Origin: Seleniivibrio woodruffii
GTDB lineage: Bacteria; Chrysiogenota; Deferribacteres; Deferribacterales; Geovibrionaceae
Assembly (NCBI RefSeq): GCF_029267515.1
Contig: NZ_JAJUIS010000001.1
Coordinates: 62,001 to 126,000 of the forward strand
DNA length: 64,000 bases
Direction: 5' to 3'
Positions 17,361 through 25,969 of this stretch are shown here, in pieces (the first letter of the stretch is position 1; each line of letters opens with the position of its first letter). Under the pieces are notes generated by a model that saw only the letters and a program-made list of their open reading frames with translations, ran no database searches and had not been told where the DNA came from. Both the position numbers and the translations under genes were made by a program.

Positions 17361-18695
17361 TCAGGAATAGAGTTCGCGCTCGATGGTTGTGATGATAAGC
17401 TGAACCTCGCGGCTCTCTTTATACTTATCTGCGACTGAGTTAACCGCGTGGAGCACAGTGGAGTGGTCTCTTCCGCCGAACATCGAGCCGACCTCCTGCA
17501 ATGAGAGATTCAGCTTCTCCCGCAGAAGATACATCGCCACCTGACGGGGCATGGAGATACTTTTTGTGCGCTTTTTGGACTTCATATCAGTGAGTTTAAC
17601 GTTGAAATAAGAACAGACCGCATCGATAATGTTTTCAGACGTCACCACCCTGTCCTTTTTCACAAGGAATTTTTCCAGCGCCTGACGGGCGAGGTCTATG
17701 GTCACTTTGCGCTTATGGAAGCTGGAAAACGCGCTGAGGCGCACCAGAGCGCCGATAAGCTCACGGATATTCTCAGTAACGAGGTTTTCCGCCATAAAGA
17801 ACGCTACCTCCTGAGGCATGGGAAGCCCCATGAACTCCGCACGTTTGATGAGAATTGCGGTCTTCTCCTCAACGCTGGGAGGCTGGATGTCTGCTATCAG
17901 TCCCCAGGAGAAACGGCTCTTGAGCCTGTCCTCCATTTCGGGTATCTCTGCGGGTGTCTTATCGCTGGTGATGATTATCTGTTTCTGGTTGTCATAAAGC
18001 GCGTTGAAGGTGTTGAAAAACTCCTCTGTGCTGCGCTGTTTGCCGGAAAGGAACTGAACGTCGTCGAAAAGGATAAGGTCTATATTGCGGTATTTATTCT
18101 GAAACTCATCCATCTTTTTCATTCGGATGGCGTTTATCATTTCGTTTGTAAAAGTCTCACTGGTGCAGTAAAGCACTTTCATCTTAGGGAATTTTTCAAG
18201 GATACGGTTCCCGACAGCCTGCATCATGTGGGTTTTTCCGAGACCAACCCCGCCGTATATGAAAAGCGGATTATACTGCATGAACTGCCCTTCGGAAACA
18301 GCCTGACATGCGCTGTAAGCAAACTCGTTGGAGCTTCCGGCGACAAAGTTTTCAAAGATATATTCCCTGTTGAGGTTGTTACCGTTTTTCGGCTGCTGAA
18401 CAACGGTTCCGGACGGAACGCTGTTGCTCTCCGTCTGCGTCTGACGTTTTTCCGCACCCACAGTGATTGAAACGTCCGCCTCAACGGCGAGATTCTCTTT
18501 AAAAACCTTCTTTATCTGAGGAAGATACCTGTCTTCCGCCCATTTTTTATAAAATTTGTTCGGTGCAGACAGTGTTATAAGGTCGCCGCGCAGCTCCGCC
18601 ACAGACATAGGCTCCAGCCACACCTTGACCTCCTGCTCGGATATTTCCTTACGCAGGTATTTCAGCACCTCTTCCCAGATTCCGCTTTCGTCCAT
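17361..18695 (-). CDS. dnaA: Chromosomal replication initiator DnaA
   Basis: AAA+ ATPase that opens the replication origin. Domain I is at 1-80 (WEEVLKYLRKEISEQE), a short linker follows, the AAA+ core has Walker A GGVGLGKT (148-155) and Walker B LILFDDVQF, and domain IV carries the DnaA signature GGRDHSTVLHAVNSV that reads DnaA boxes. The length (444 aa) is normal. The genomic setting is not: there is no dnaN, recF or gyrB beside it. The flanks are a purine operon with an M16-like gene and a lipoprotein gene, and I see no cluster of DnaA boxes nearby, so oriC is probably elsewhere. AGGG lies ahead of the ATG and a promoter-like pair lies upstream. Confidence 0.97.
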   Translation of the reverse strand: MDESGIWEEVLKYLRKEISEQEVKVWLEPMSVAELRGDLITLSAPNKFYKKWAEDRYLPQIKKVFKENLAVEADVSITVGAEKRQTQTESNSVPSGTVVQQPKNGNNLNREYIFENFVAGSSNEFAYSACQAVSEGQFMQYNPLFIYGGVGLGKTHMMQAVGNRILEKFPKMKVLYCTSETFTNEMINAIRMKKMDEFQNKYRNIDLILFDDVQFLSGKQRSTEEFFNTFNALYDNQKQIIITSDKTPAEIPEMEDRLKSRFSWGLIADIQPPSVEEKTAILIKRAEFMGLPMPQEVAFFMAENLVTENIRELIGALVRLSAFSSFHKRKVTIDLARQALEKFLVKKDRVVTSENIIDAVCSYFNVKLTDMKSKKRTKSISMPRQVAMYLLREKLNLSLQEVGSMFGGRDHSTVLHAVNSVADKYKESREVQLIITTIERELYS

Positions 18696-18727
18696 ACTTA
18701 CCCTGAAAAAAAATTGAATGAAAAAAT

Positions 18728-18756
18728 ATTATATCAGAACCGCGCTAAAATGTATA
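18728..18756 (-). promoter_or_regulatory. Candidate dnaA promoter
   Basis: On the minus strand TATACA (18756-18751) and TATAAT (18733-18728) are separated by 17 bases. This places a start site about 25 bases ahead of the dnaA ATG. Confidence 0.5.
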
Positions 18757-18776
18757 CTCTTACCGAAGTGAATTTG

Positions 18777-20024
18777 TCAGTTCAGAATATAGACGGTCTT
18801 TGGTCCTTCAAAAATCTTCGCAGCTCTCTTCACATCATCTTTTGTAATATGCCTGAGAACGTCGATGTAATTTTCGAAATAAGAGCTGGAAAGTCCTACG
18901 TTTTCGAAGAAACAGGCATACCACGCCTGTTTGGAGTTGGTCTGGGATTCAGAGAGTATCTTGCCCAGCATATAGTTTTTCACCGCCTCAAGCTCTTCGT
19001 CCGTGAGGGTTTCGGTGAATGTTCTGTTGATCCTGTCTATTGAGTCTATTGCATCCGGCACGTTCTCTCCGTTAAGCCCTATGAAGGACATAAATCTGGA
19101 TTTGCACAGCTTTGAAGCATACGCGGAACCCACTGAATAGGCATAGCCTTTGTCTTTGCGCAGTTCGTTGAAATATCTGCTGCTCATGCCGCCGCCAAGG
19201 ATGTCTGTAACTACTTTCAGTGCCGGATAGTCCTTGTCCGCCGCATCCGGTGCCGTGTATCCTATATAAAGTTTCGCCTGTTCGGCGTTCTTATCCTTCT
19301 CTTCGATGCGCGAGTCCTTCCCGATGCCGCTTCCCTCGCACGATGGTACGTATGCCTTTCCGGCAGGAAGTGCCGCGAAGATGGCGCGGATGCGTCCCAT
19401 CTGATCCTCAGTGAAATTGCCCGCCACCGCCAGAGTGATGTTCCTGCCTGTCAGCATCTCTTTTGCATAGCTCTTCATATCCCCTTCGGTGAGGGATTCC
19501 ACACTTTCAAGCGAACCTTCCGCAGGCAGTCCGTAAGGGTGCGCACCGTAGGTAGCCTTTGAAAAATTTTTAAACGCTTTTGACGAAGGGTTGTCCTCGG
19601 TGGATATTATAGCCTCTTTCAGCAGATTCTTTTCCCGTTTGAAAACCTCTGCGTCAACGGCAGGGTTCGTAAGCATCAACGAATAAAAACCTATCAGTTT
19701 ATCGAATTTGTCCGACGGTATAGAGAACGAAACTTCCATAAAATCGGAGCTGACGGATGCGGATATGCCTCCGCCGTAAAACTCAACCTGTTTCAGAAGC
19801 TCGCTGCTCTTAACCCACGAAGCGGTGAACAGCTCACCTATGCCGTTGTTTTTTTCGGTCTCCCGTATGGTTCCGCCTTTAACAAAAAACACGATGGACA
19901 TTGTGTTCGTATAGGGGCGGTTTATTTCAATAACTTTAACACCGTTTTCCATAACAGGTTTTCCTCCGGCAAAAACATACAGCGAACTGAATACTGTAAG
20001 CAGACAAATCAGAAAGAATTTCAT
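18777..20024 (-). CDS. M16-family peptidase-like protein lacking the zinc motif, exported
   Basis: 415 residues with a Sec signal peptide (MKFFLICLLTVFSSLYVFA). The fold signatures of M16 proteins are present: VKGGTIRETEKNNGIGELF near the N-terminus, EAIISTEDNPSSKAF and GAHPYGLPAEGSLESV in the middle, and LGGGMSSRYFNELRKDKGYAYSV in the C-terminal half. The position of the HxxEH zinc site is occupied by ELFTA (64-68), so none of the metal ligands remain. Such inactive members usually pair with an active M16 partner, and none is encoded here. Its ATG overlaps the purN stop (ATGA), so it is probably expressed with purM-purN. Confidence 0.85.
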   Translation of the reverse strand: MKFFLICLLTVFSSLYVFAGGKPVMENGVKVIEINRPYTNTMSIVFFVKGGTIRETEKNNGIGELFTASWVKSSELLKQVEFYGGGISASVSSDFMEVSFSIPSDKFDKLIGFYSLMLTNPAVDAEVFKREKNLLKEAIISTEDNPSSKAFKNFSKATYGAHPYGLPAEGSLESVESLTEGDMKSYAKEMLTGRNITLAVAGNFTEDQMGRIRAIFAALPAGKAYVPSCEGSGIGKDSRIEEKDKNAEQAKLYIGYTAPDAADKDYPALKVVTDILGGGMSSRYFNELRKDKGYAYSVGSAYASKLCKSRFMSFIGLNGENVPDAIDSIDRINRTFTETLTDEELEAVKNYMLGKILSESQTNSKQAWYACFFENVGLSSSYFENYIDVLRHITKDDVKRAAKIFEGPKTVYILN

Positions 20025-20623
20025 ATCACAAAAACCTTGCGTCCTTCAACCTTCAGCCTGTCCCCGCAGAACAGCGCAACGGCCTCAGGATATATTCTGT
20101 GTTCCTCTTTAAGAATACGCTCGGAAAGCGAATGGTCGTCGTCGTCCTGCATAACAGGCACCACAGCCTGAAGAATTATGCTACCGTGATCCATCTCCTC
20201 ATCAACGAAATGTACTGTGCAGCCGGCGAATTTCACGCCGTATTCGAACGCCTGCTTCTGAGCATCAAGCCCTTTGAAAGAGGGCAGAAGGGACGGATGT
20301 ATATTAAGTATCCTGTTGCGGAACTCGCTTACGAAATAGGGAGAGATTATGCGCATGAAACCCGCCAGACAGACCAGTTCGACACCGTTCTCTCTGAGTA
20401 TGCGGACAAGTTCCCTGTCATAAGCCTCGCGCCCGTCGAACTCTTTGGGGTTGACGAACACAGTGTTCAATCCCTGTTCCCGCGCGAACTCAAGCCCTTT
20501 TGCGTCCGCCTTGTTGCTTATGACCACGGCTATCTCGCCGTTTATTCCGCCTTCGTCTATTTTCTTTTTGATTGATATAAAGTTACTGCCGCGACCGGAC
20601 AGAAGCACCGCTATTTTTTTCAA
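20021..20623 (-). CDS. purN: Phosphoribosylglycinamide formyltransferase
   Basis: Transfers a formyl group from 10-formyl-tetrahydrofolate to GAR in purine synthesis. MKKIAVLLSGRGSNF opens the protein. The folate-site region LAGFMRIISPYFV, the catalytic HPSLLPSFKG and HFVDEEMDHGSIILQ are all present. At 200 aa it is a complete single-domain PurN. Both ends overlap neighbours by four bases: purM stop/purN start and purN stop/M16 start are ATGA junctions, indicating translational coupling. Confidence 0.96.
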   Translation of the reverse strand: MKKIAVLLSGRGSNFISIKKKIDEGGINGEIAVVISNKADAKGLEFAREQGLNTVFVNPKEFDGREAYDRELVRILRENGVELVCLAGFMRIISPYFVSEFRNRILNIHPSLLPSFKGLDAQKQAFEYGVKFAGCTVHFVDEEMDHGSIILQAVVPVMQDDDDHSLSERILKEEHRIYPEAVALFCGDRLKVEGRKVFVI

Positions 20624-21645
20624 TTCACACCCTCAATTTCCACTTCTCCGGTGGATGTTACAGAACCTATGACAACCGCATCGTCCAGAAGTTTTATAAT
20701 TTTGTCCGCCTCTTCCTTTTCAACGGCGATAATAAAACCCACGCCCATGTTGAAAACCCTGTAAAGCTCTTTGGGCGCCACACCGGATTTGTCGAGGATA
20801 AATCTATATATTTCAGGCAGTTTGAAACTCTTAGGATCAATTTTGCACCCCGTTCCTTCGGGAAGAACTCTTGGTATGTTGTCGTAGAAGCCGCCCCCCG
20901 TGATGTGCACCATGCCTTTGATATCGATGCCTTCGGCGAGGAGTTTCATGATATGGGGAACGTATATCTTTGTGGGGACGAGGAGTGCATTTTTAAGTTT
21001 CGTGTCGCCGTAGACCACGTCGTCCGGCTTCATGCCCAGACTGTCGAAGAACAGCTTGCGCGCCAGAGAGAAACCATTGCTGTGCAGGCCGCTGGATGAT
21101 ATACCCACCAGCACGTCGCCCGCTTTGATACGTTCGCCAGTAATTGCTTTCGGTTTGTCCAGTATGCCCACGGCAAAGCCTGCAAGGTCAAAATCCTCTC
21201 CTGCGTACATGCCCGGCATCTCAGCAGTTTCACCGCCGACCAGAGGACAGTCGGAGATGCGGCAGCCCTCGGCTATGCCTTTAACCACTTCCGCCATCTT
21301 CTCCGCAGAGAGTTTTCCTGTCGCCATATAGTCCAGAAAGAACAGAGGTTTAGCACCTGTTACAATGATATCGTTAACACACATCGCCACAAGGTCAACG
21401 CCCACAGTGTCCAGAATATTCGTATCTATCGCAACTTTCAGTTTCGTGCCGACACCGTCCGTGCCTGAAACCAGAACGGGATGCTCCATCCCCTTCATGG
21501 CAGACACGTCAAAAAATCCGGCGAACCCGCCGATGCTTCCCAGCACGTTTTTATTGTATGTGGATTCCACGGTCTTTTTTATAACCGATACAAAACGGTT
21601 CCCTTCGTCGATGTCCACTCCGCTTGATTTGTAATCCAGAGACAC
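20620..21645 (-). CDS. purM: Phosphoribosylformylglycinamidine cyclo-ligase (AIR synthetase)
   Basis: ATP-dependent ring closure giving aminoimidazole ribonucleotide. 341 aa with the PurM landmarks YKSSGVDIDEGN at the N-terminus, SGTDGVGTKLKVA, CVNDI, GGETAEMPGMY, DVLVGISSSGLHSNGFSLAR and HITGGGFYDNIPRVLP. It starts nine bases after the stop of the response-regulator gene and overlaps purN by ATGA. Other pur genes are not in the window. Confidence 0.97.
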   Translation of the reverse strand: MSLDYKSSGVDIDEGNRFVSVIKKTVESTYNKNVLGSIGGFAGFFDVSAMKGMEHPVLVSGTDGVGTKLKVAIDTNILDTVGVDLVAMCVNDIIVTGAKPLFFLDYMATGKLSAEKMAEVVKGIAEGCRISDCPLVGGETAEMPGMYAGEDFDLAGFAVGILDKPKAITGERIKAGDVLVGISSSGLHSNGFSLARKLFFDSLGMKPDDVVYGDTKLKNALLVPTKIYVPHIMKLLAEGIDIKGMVHITGGGFYDNIPRVLPEGTGCKIDPKSFKLPEIYRFILDKSGVAPKELYRVFNMGVGFIIAVEKEEADKIIKLLDDAVVIGSVTSTGEVEIEGVN

Positions 21646-21654
21646 AATCTCCCC

Positions 21655-23202
21655 CTATTTTCCTTTTACAAGTCTTTCTATCTCTTTTCTGATGGCGCGT
21701 TCCACAAGAACGGGAAGCTCCTCCTCCAGAATACGGGTTATCTTATCCGTCAGAACCTCTTTAATGGCAAACTTCAGCGTATCTTCGTCGATGGCTTCGT
21801 ATACCGCCTCAACAAGTTTCTCCTCGCTGATGCGCACAAGTGGTTCAGGGTCTATATCCTTAACGTCAGGCGTCTTTCTTTCCTCCGGCTCATGCGGGAC
21901 ATAATCTTCCGGTTCCGGCAGAACGTCCTCCTCCGGTTCATCCGTTAAAGATTCCGCCATCTGCTCTTCCATAACGTCGCTGAGCGAAAGATCAGCCTGA
22001 ATATCGGTCAGCACCGTTTCAACGGTTTCATCCAGCGCCTCTTCCGCGTTGTTAAGGGTTTCGTCGGCATGGGTCACGTCCTCTGCAACATGCTCCCCGT
22101 TTATATCATCAAGTATATTGTCAAGCTCGTCCCCTTCCGCTTCCCCAAGCTCACTGAACAGGTTATTCTGTTCATCCTCACTAAGTTCATCTTCCTGCTC
22201 AAGTGTAACTTTCACAGGTTTTTCGGCTTCCGCCTCTCTGTTTTGAAGCTGTTCCTCGTCAACCTCTACCAGCCCGTCAAATGAATCATCCGCAGCAGCG
22301 ACAGGCTGTTCCGGCTCAGGTTCGGTCACTGGTTCATGTTCGGGAATTGCAGCGGCAAGCTCCGCGGCAAGGCGCGCTTCGTCTTTCCTGCGCTCCTCTT
22401 CAGCCATAAGCTGTTCTTCGTCAATCTCTATCAAACCGTCGAAAGCTCCGACGGAAGGTGACGCAGCGTCTGTAAAGTCCGCAAAAGCGTCCTCCGCAAC
22501 GGAGGGGATATTTATCTCTGTGACAGGATGTGCCTGTACAGGTTCTGCTTTCAAAAAGTTCTCCGGAGCAACGGCAGGATCCTCTTCTGTCACAGGCTCA
22601 TACACGGCAGCGGGTTCATCTGCGACGATAATCTCCTGTACCGAGGGTTCCTCCTGAACGGATTCCTCTTCGGAAAAATCTTCGGGCAGGCTGACATCCT
22701 CAACAGCGGCGGGAAGTTCATCCGGCTCCGGTTTCTCCTCCGTGAGCATCATCTCCATCTCCTGCGGAACATCGGTCATTGCCGCAGCAAGTTCTTCGTC
22801 AGTAGGAGTCTCCGAAGGATCGATGGTTTCTTTATGCACAGCGCCGCTGAGACCGTTCACTATTTTTTCATCAAGTGTCTTGGCATCGAAAGGTTTGTAG
22901 ATGAAATCGTCTGCACCCAGAATCATGCAGAGATTGCTGTCGAACTGGTCAAAAGCGCCTGCCAGAAGGATTATGACAACTTTTCCGGCAGCGTTTCTTA
23001 TGGTCTGTATCATTTCCTGAGACTGAACGTCTCCGAGTTTATTGTCCAGAAGTATAAGGTCGGGTTTTTCTGTTTTTATGTGGCTAAGCGCCTCTTCTTT
23101 AGTGAATACTTTGACGACGTCGTATTTTTCTTTGTCAATGCACAGGTCTATTACCCTGTGGATGGTGACGCTGTCGTCTATAAGCATTATCCGTTTTTTC
23201 AT
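21655..23202 (-). CDS. Response regulator with long Glu-rich region and conserved C-terminal helix
   Basis: The N-terminal receiver domain (1-125) has MKKRIMLIDDS (D9, D10), phosphoacceptor D53 in LILLDNKLG and K103 in YKPF. It is followed by ~320 residues rich in Glu, Asp, Pro and Ala with no predicted fold. Inside these a 12-residue block recurs: FDGLIEIDEEQL (254-265) and FDGLVEVDEEQL (308-319). The last ~60 residues form an amphipathic helical module (EELPVLVERAIRKEIERL). This resembles RomR-type polarity or motility regulators with acidic outputs, but the assignment is tentative. The start at 23202 (AGGGG ahead) is preferred over a codon 11 residues upstream. No kinase adjoins it. Confidence 0.8.
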   Translation of the reverse strand: MKKRIMLIDDSVTIHRVIDLCIDKEKYDVVKVFTKEEALSHIKTEKPDLILLDNKLGDVQSQEMIQTIRNAAGKVVIILLAGAFDQFDSNLCMILGADDFIYKPFDAKTLDEKIVNGLSGAVHKETIDPSETPTDEELAAAMTDVPQEMEMMLTEEKPEPDELPAAVEDVSLPEDFSEEESVQEEPSVQEIIVADEPAAVYEPVTEEDPAVAPENFLKAEPVQAHPVTEINIPSVAEDAFADFTDAASPSVGAFDGLIEIDEEQLMAEEERRKDEARLAAELAAAIPEHEPVTEPEPEQPVAAADDSFDGLVEVDEEQLQNREAEAEKPVKVTLEQEDELSEDEQNNLFSELGEAEGDELDNILDDINGEHVAEDVTHADETLNNAEEALDETVETVLTDIQADLSLSDVMEEQMAESLTDEPEEDVLPEPEDYVPHEPEERKTPDVKDIDPEPLVRISEEKLVEAVYEAIDEDTLKFAIKEVLTDKITRILEEELPVLVERAIRKEIERLVKGK

Positions 23203-23298
23203 AAAACACCCCTGACCTGTTGATTCACAATTCACCGCTTCAGAAAACCTGACAAATCATATTACCATCATAATGCTGATTAATCAACGGATTAAGGC

Positions 23299-23793
23299 TT
23301 ATCTGCACTCCATCTCCGGCTTGCCGAAGCGCTCCACAATCCTTCTGTTCACACATTCGGGAACAAACTGGGCAACGTCGCCCGCGTGCATAGCAACTTC
23401 GCGTATTGTACTGGAGCTTAAAAAGATGTGTTTTTCGGTGGGCATAAGAAAGACGCTTTCACAATCGGGATCCATGTTTCTGTTCATCAGCGCAAGCTGG
23501 AATTCGAACTCGAAATCGCTCACCGCCCGCAGTCCCCGCACAACGACGTTAGCCTTGTTCTTTTTCAGGAAATTCACCAGCAGACAGGTGAAAGGTACAA
23601 CATTAACGCCCTGCATCTTTGCTGTCGCCTCTTTCGCCATCTCAACCCTTTCGTCAAGAGTGAACGCGGTTCCCTTCTTGCTGTTTTCGGACACTGCGAG
23701 GATAACGTTTCCGAACAGCTTAACCGCCCGCTCCACAATATCCATATGTCCGTTTGTCATAGGGTCGAATGTTCCGGGATAGACTGCAATCAT
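23299..23793 (-). CDS. coaD: Phosphopantetheine adenylyltransferase
   Basis: Penultimate step of coenzyme A synthesis: adenylyl transfer from ATP to 4'-phosphopantetheine. It opens with MIAVYPGTFDPMTNGHMDIV, the nucleotidyltransferase T/HxGH motif. RGLRAVSDFEFEFQLALMN and the SSSTIREVA motif binding ATP phosphates follow. The 164-aa length is typical. Its ATG overlaps the rsmD stop by four bases, the common rsmD-coaD pairing. Confidence 0.97.
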   Translation of the reverse strand: MIAVYPGTFDPMTNGHMDIVERAVKLFGNVILAVSENSKKGTAFTLDERVEMAKEATAKMQGVNVVPFTCLLVNFLKKNKANVVVRGLRAVSDFEFEFQLALMNRNMDPDCESVFLMPTEKHIFLSSSTIREVAMHAGDVAQFVPECVNRRIVERFGKPEMECR

Positions 23794-24329
23794 TTGTCAC
23801 CGCCGCCGGCTTTTATGAAGAATATCTTCGTGTCGCCGTATTTTTTTTCATTTTCTATAAAAAAGTCTGTATTTGCAATATCAAATGGTGAGCGAAAGCT
23901 CTCTTCGAAAACTATGGTTCCGTCAACAGCCAGCAGTTCGCCGGACGAAATGATATTAAGCAGTTTTTCAGGCGGATATTCCCCATATGGCGGATCAATA
24001 AAAATTATATCGAACTTACCTGTCAGCACTGGCAGTATCTTCGTAACGTCGCCCTTTATGGTCTCTGTAAAATCTTCCATATCTTTCAGATTCTTTTTTA
24101 CAAATGTCACATCAGTATCAACAAACACGGCTTTGCCCGCACCACGGCTTATCGCCTCTATACCGTATGAACCTGTGCCGCAAAAAAGATCCAGCACATT
24201 TGCGCCGTCAACAGCGTCGAAAAGCACGGAAAAAACCGCATTGCGCACCTTATCCGTTGTCGGACGCACCGACAAGTCTTTGGGCGTGAAAAGCTGCCTG
24301 CCTTTGTATATACCGCTTATAACTCTCAA
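23790..24329 (-). CDS. rsmD: 16S rRNA (guanine-966-N2)-methyltransferase
   Basis: SAM-dependent modification of G966 in 16S rRNA. The sequence shows MRVISGIYKGRQL, RPTTDKVRNAVFSVL, the SAM loop VLDLFCGTGSYGIEA and the catalytic IDPPYGEYP (NPPY-type) motif. 179 aa, full length. The N-terminal 80 bases overlap the 3' end of the upstream radical SAM gene in another frame, while the 3' end overlaps coaD by ATGA. Confidence 0.95.
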   Translation of the reverse strand: MRVISGIYKGRQLFTPKDLSVRPTTDKVRNAVFSVLFDAVDGANVLDLFCGTGSYGIEAISRGAGKAVFVDTDVTFVKKNLKDMEDFTETIKGDVTKILPVLTGKFDIIFIDPPYGEYPPEKLLNIISSGELLAVDGTIVFEESFRSPFDIANTDFFIENEKKYGDTKIFFIKAGGGDK

Positions 24330-25275
24330 CTTCCGTTATCCTCTTGCATACCGTTCTTAGATCCGGCTTTACACCGTCCTTCATCTCTAACCTGCCTTCG
24401 CAGGCACTTCTGTTATATCCATTATAACCGTATGCAGTGTTTATATATTTTTTATCCAGAACAGGATTATGCCCCAAACCCAGATAGATGGCAACGGCTA
24501 TTGTTTTCACAATATCCCCTGTGGCGGGGTGATATTCTCCTGCTGCTATCTGCTCTTTCATACTTTCCGCGTCCTGAAGACCGATGCGTATGACCTCTAT
24601 GCCTGCCGCCTCAAAAAGGATGAACGCATAGGCGCATCTTGCCAGAGTCTCCGTCAGCGGCAAAGGAATATGGTCGCCTGAAAGCCACAGGGAATAAAGC
24701 TCCGTATCTTTAAGCACCACACACGGATAAATGCGTACATAGTCTGGTTTCACATCAAGCAAAGCATTAACTGTGGCATCGAAGCTGTGAAAATTTTCGC
24801 CGTACATGCCGGTCATAATCTGTGCCGACAGCTTCCCCACATGTTTTTTCACGGTTTTCATGGCTTCAATGGTTTCCTCTGCACCGCACGGACGCTTATT
24901 CAGCCGAAGCACCTCGCCGTCGAGGCTCTGCACGCCTATCTCGACAGTATCAACGCCGTTTTCCGCCGCCTCTGCCATGTTCTCATGGGTAACGCAGTCG
25001 GGGCTGGTGGAAAACCGCAGTTTTCTGAAACCATACCTGTGCGCCAGAGAATAAAGTTTCAGGCGCAGAGCTCCCGGCAGACATGTAAAACTGCCGCCGT
25101 AATAGGCAAGCTCGTCCCAGTTAGACGATATGCCCAAATAATCTTTTATCTGTCGTTCAGCCGATGAAACTATTTCCGTGGAGGTATGACCTGTGATTGA
25201 GTTCTGACTGCAATAGACGCATCTTTGTCTGCATCCTGCGAATGGAATGAATACGGGCAGTATCCTATTTTTCAT
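24250..25275 (-). CDS. Elp3-like radical SAM protein
   Basis: 341 aa radical SAM protein. The cluster motif is CRQRCVYC (C15, C19, C22), immediately after a FIPFAG strand. YYGGSFTCLP, STSPDCVTHENM, TVEIGVQSLDGEVLRLNKR and YVRIYPCVVLKDTEL follow, as in the Elp3-type subgroup often found beside rnc in bacteria. There is no C-terminal acetyltransferase domain, unlike eukaryal or archaeal Elp3. The substrate is unknown. It overlaps rnc by 11 bases and rsmD by 80 bases, the latter unusually long. Confidence 0.85.
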   Translation of the reverse strand: MKNRILPVFIPFAGCRQRCVYCSQNSITGHTSTEIVSSAERQIKDYLGISSNWDELAYYGGSFTCLPGALRLKLYSLAHRYGFRKLRFSTSPDCVTHENMAEAAENGVDTVEIGVQSLDGEVLRLNKRPCGAEETIEAMKTVKKHVGKLSAQIMTGMYGENFHSFDATVNALLDVKPDYVRIYPCVVLKDTELYSLWLSGDHIPLPLTETLARCAYAFILFEAAGIEVIRIGLQDAESMKEQIAAGEYHPATGDIVKTIAVAIYLGLGHNPVLDKKYINTAYGYNGYNRSACEGRLEMKDGVKPDLRTVCKRITEVESYKRYIQRQAAFHAQRLVGASDNG

Positions 25276-25969
25276 TACCCAGTTTCTTTAGCGCCTTCGC
25301 TGCGGCCGCCTTTTCAGCGCTTTTTTTCGTCTTGCCGGAGCCTTCTTCCGTAACAAGTCCCTCAACGTGCACCCGCACCCGGAATATCTTGTCGTGTTCG
25401 GGTCCTGATTCCTCAAGAACTATATATTCCGGCAAAGTGCCGAACTGCCGCTGTGTTATTTTCTGGAGTTCGCTTTTCGAATCAATGAAGGTGCTGTTGG
25501 AGATATCTTCGTCGATCTTTGAACCGAAATGGTCAATAATTATCTTCCGCGCCTCGTCATAGCCGCCGTCCAGATAGATAGCTGCCACAACGGATTCAAA
25601 TATGTCGCAGAGGAGTGATTCCTTATATTTGCCGCCGGACGCTTTTTCACCTTTGCCAAGGAGGATATGTTCCCCAAGTTCCATCTCTGTGGCAACTTTG
25701 CTGAGGAAGCCTTCGCTGACGAAAAAGCCCCGAAGTTTTGAAAGAAGTCCCTCGTCATAGTCTTTGTATCTGTCCAGCAGATACTCCGTGACTATAAGCT
25801 GAAGAACTGCATCGCCCAAAAATTCGAGCCGTTCATAGTTTTTGTTGTTCTTCTTCTCATGGGCGTAGGATCTGTGGGTCAGAGCTTCCAACACCACAGA
25901 TCTGTCGCCAAAGCTGTAACCTAGCTTATGTTCGAGAGTCTCGATATCCGAACTCAGCTTTTTATTCAT
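25265..25969 (-). CDS. rnc: Ribonuclease III
   Basis: Double-strand-specific endoribonuclease for rRNA maturation and mRNA processing. Residues 1-150 are the catalytic domain with signature [15 protein letters not shown] and the second acidic pair in [18 protein letters not shown]. Residues ~160-232 are the dsRNA-binding domain ([32 protein letters not shown]). At 234 aa it is a standard bacterial RNase III. It overlaps the fabF stop region by eight bases, consistent with the frequent fab-rnc arrangement. Confidence 0.97.
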   Translation of the reverse strand: MNKKLSSDIETLEHKLGYSFGDRSVVLEALTHRSYAHEKKNNKNYERLEFLGDAVLQLIVTEYLLDRYKDYDEGLLSKLRGFFVSEGFLSKVATEMELGEHILLGKGEKASGGKYKESLLCDIFESVVAAIYLDGGYDEARKIIIDHFGSKIDEDISNSTFIDSKSELQKITQRQFGTLPEYIVLEESGPEHDKIFRVRVHVEGLVTEEGSGKTKKSAEKAAAAKALKKLGNEK

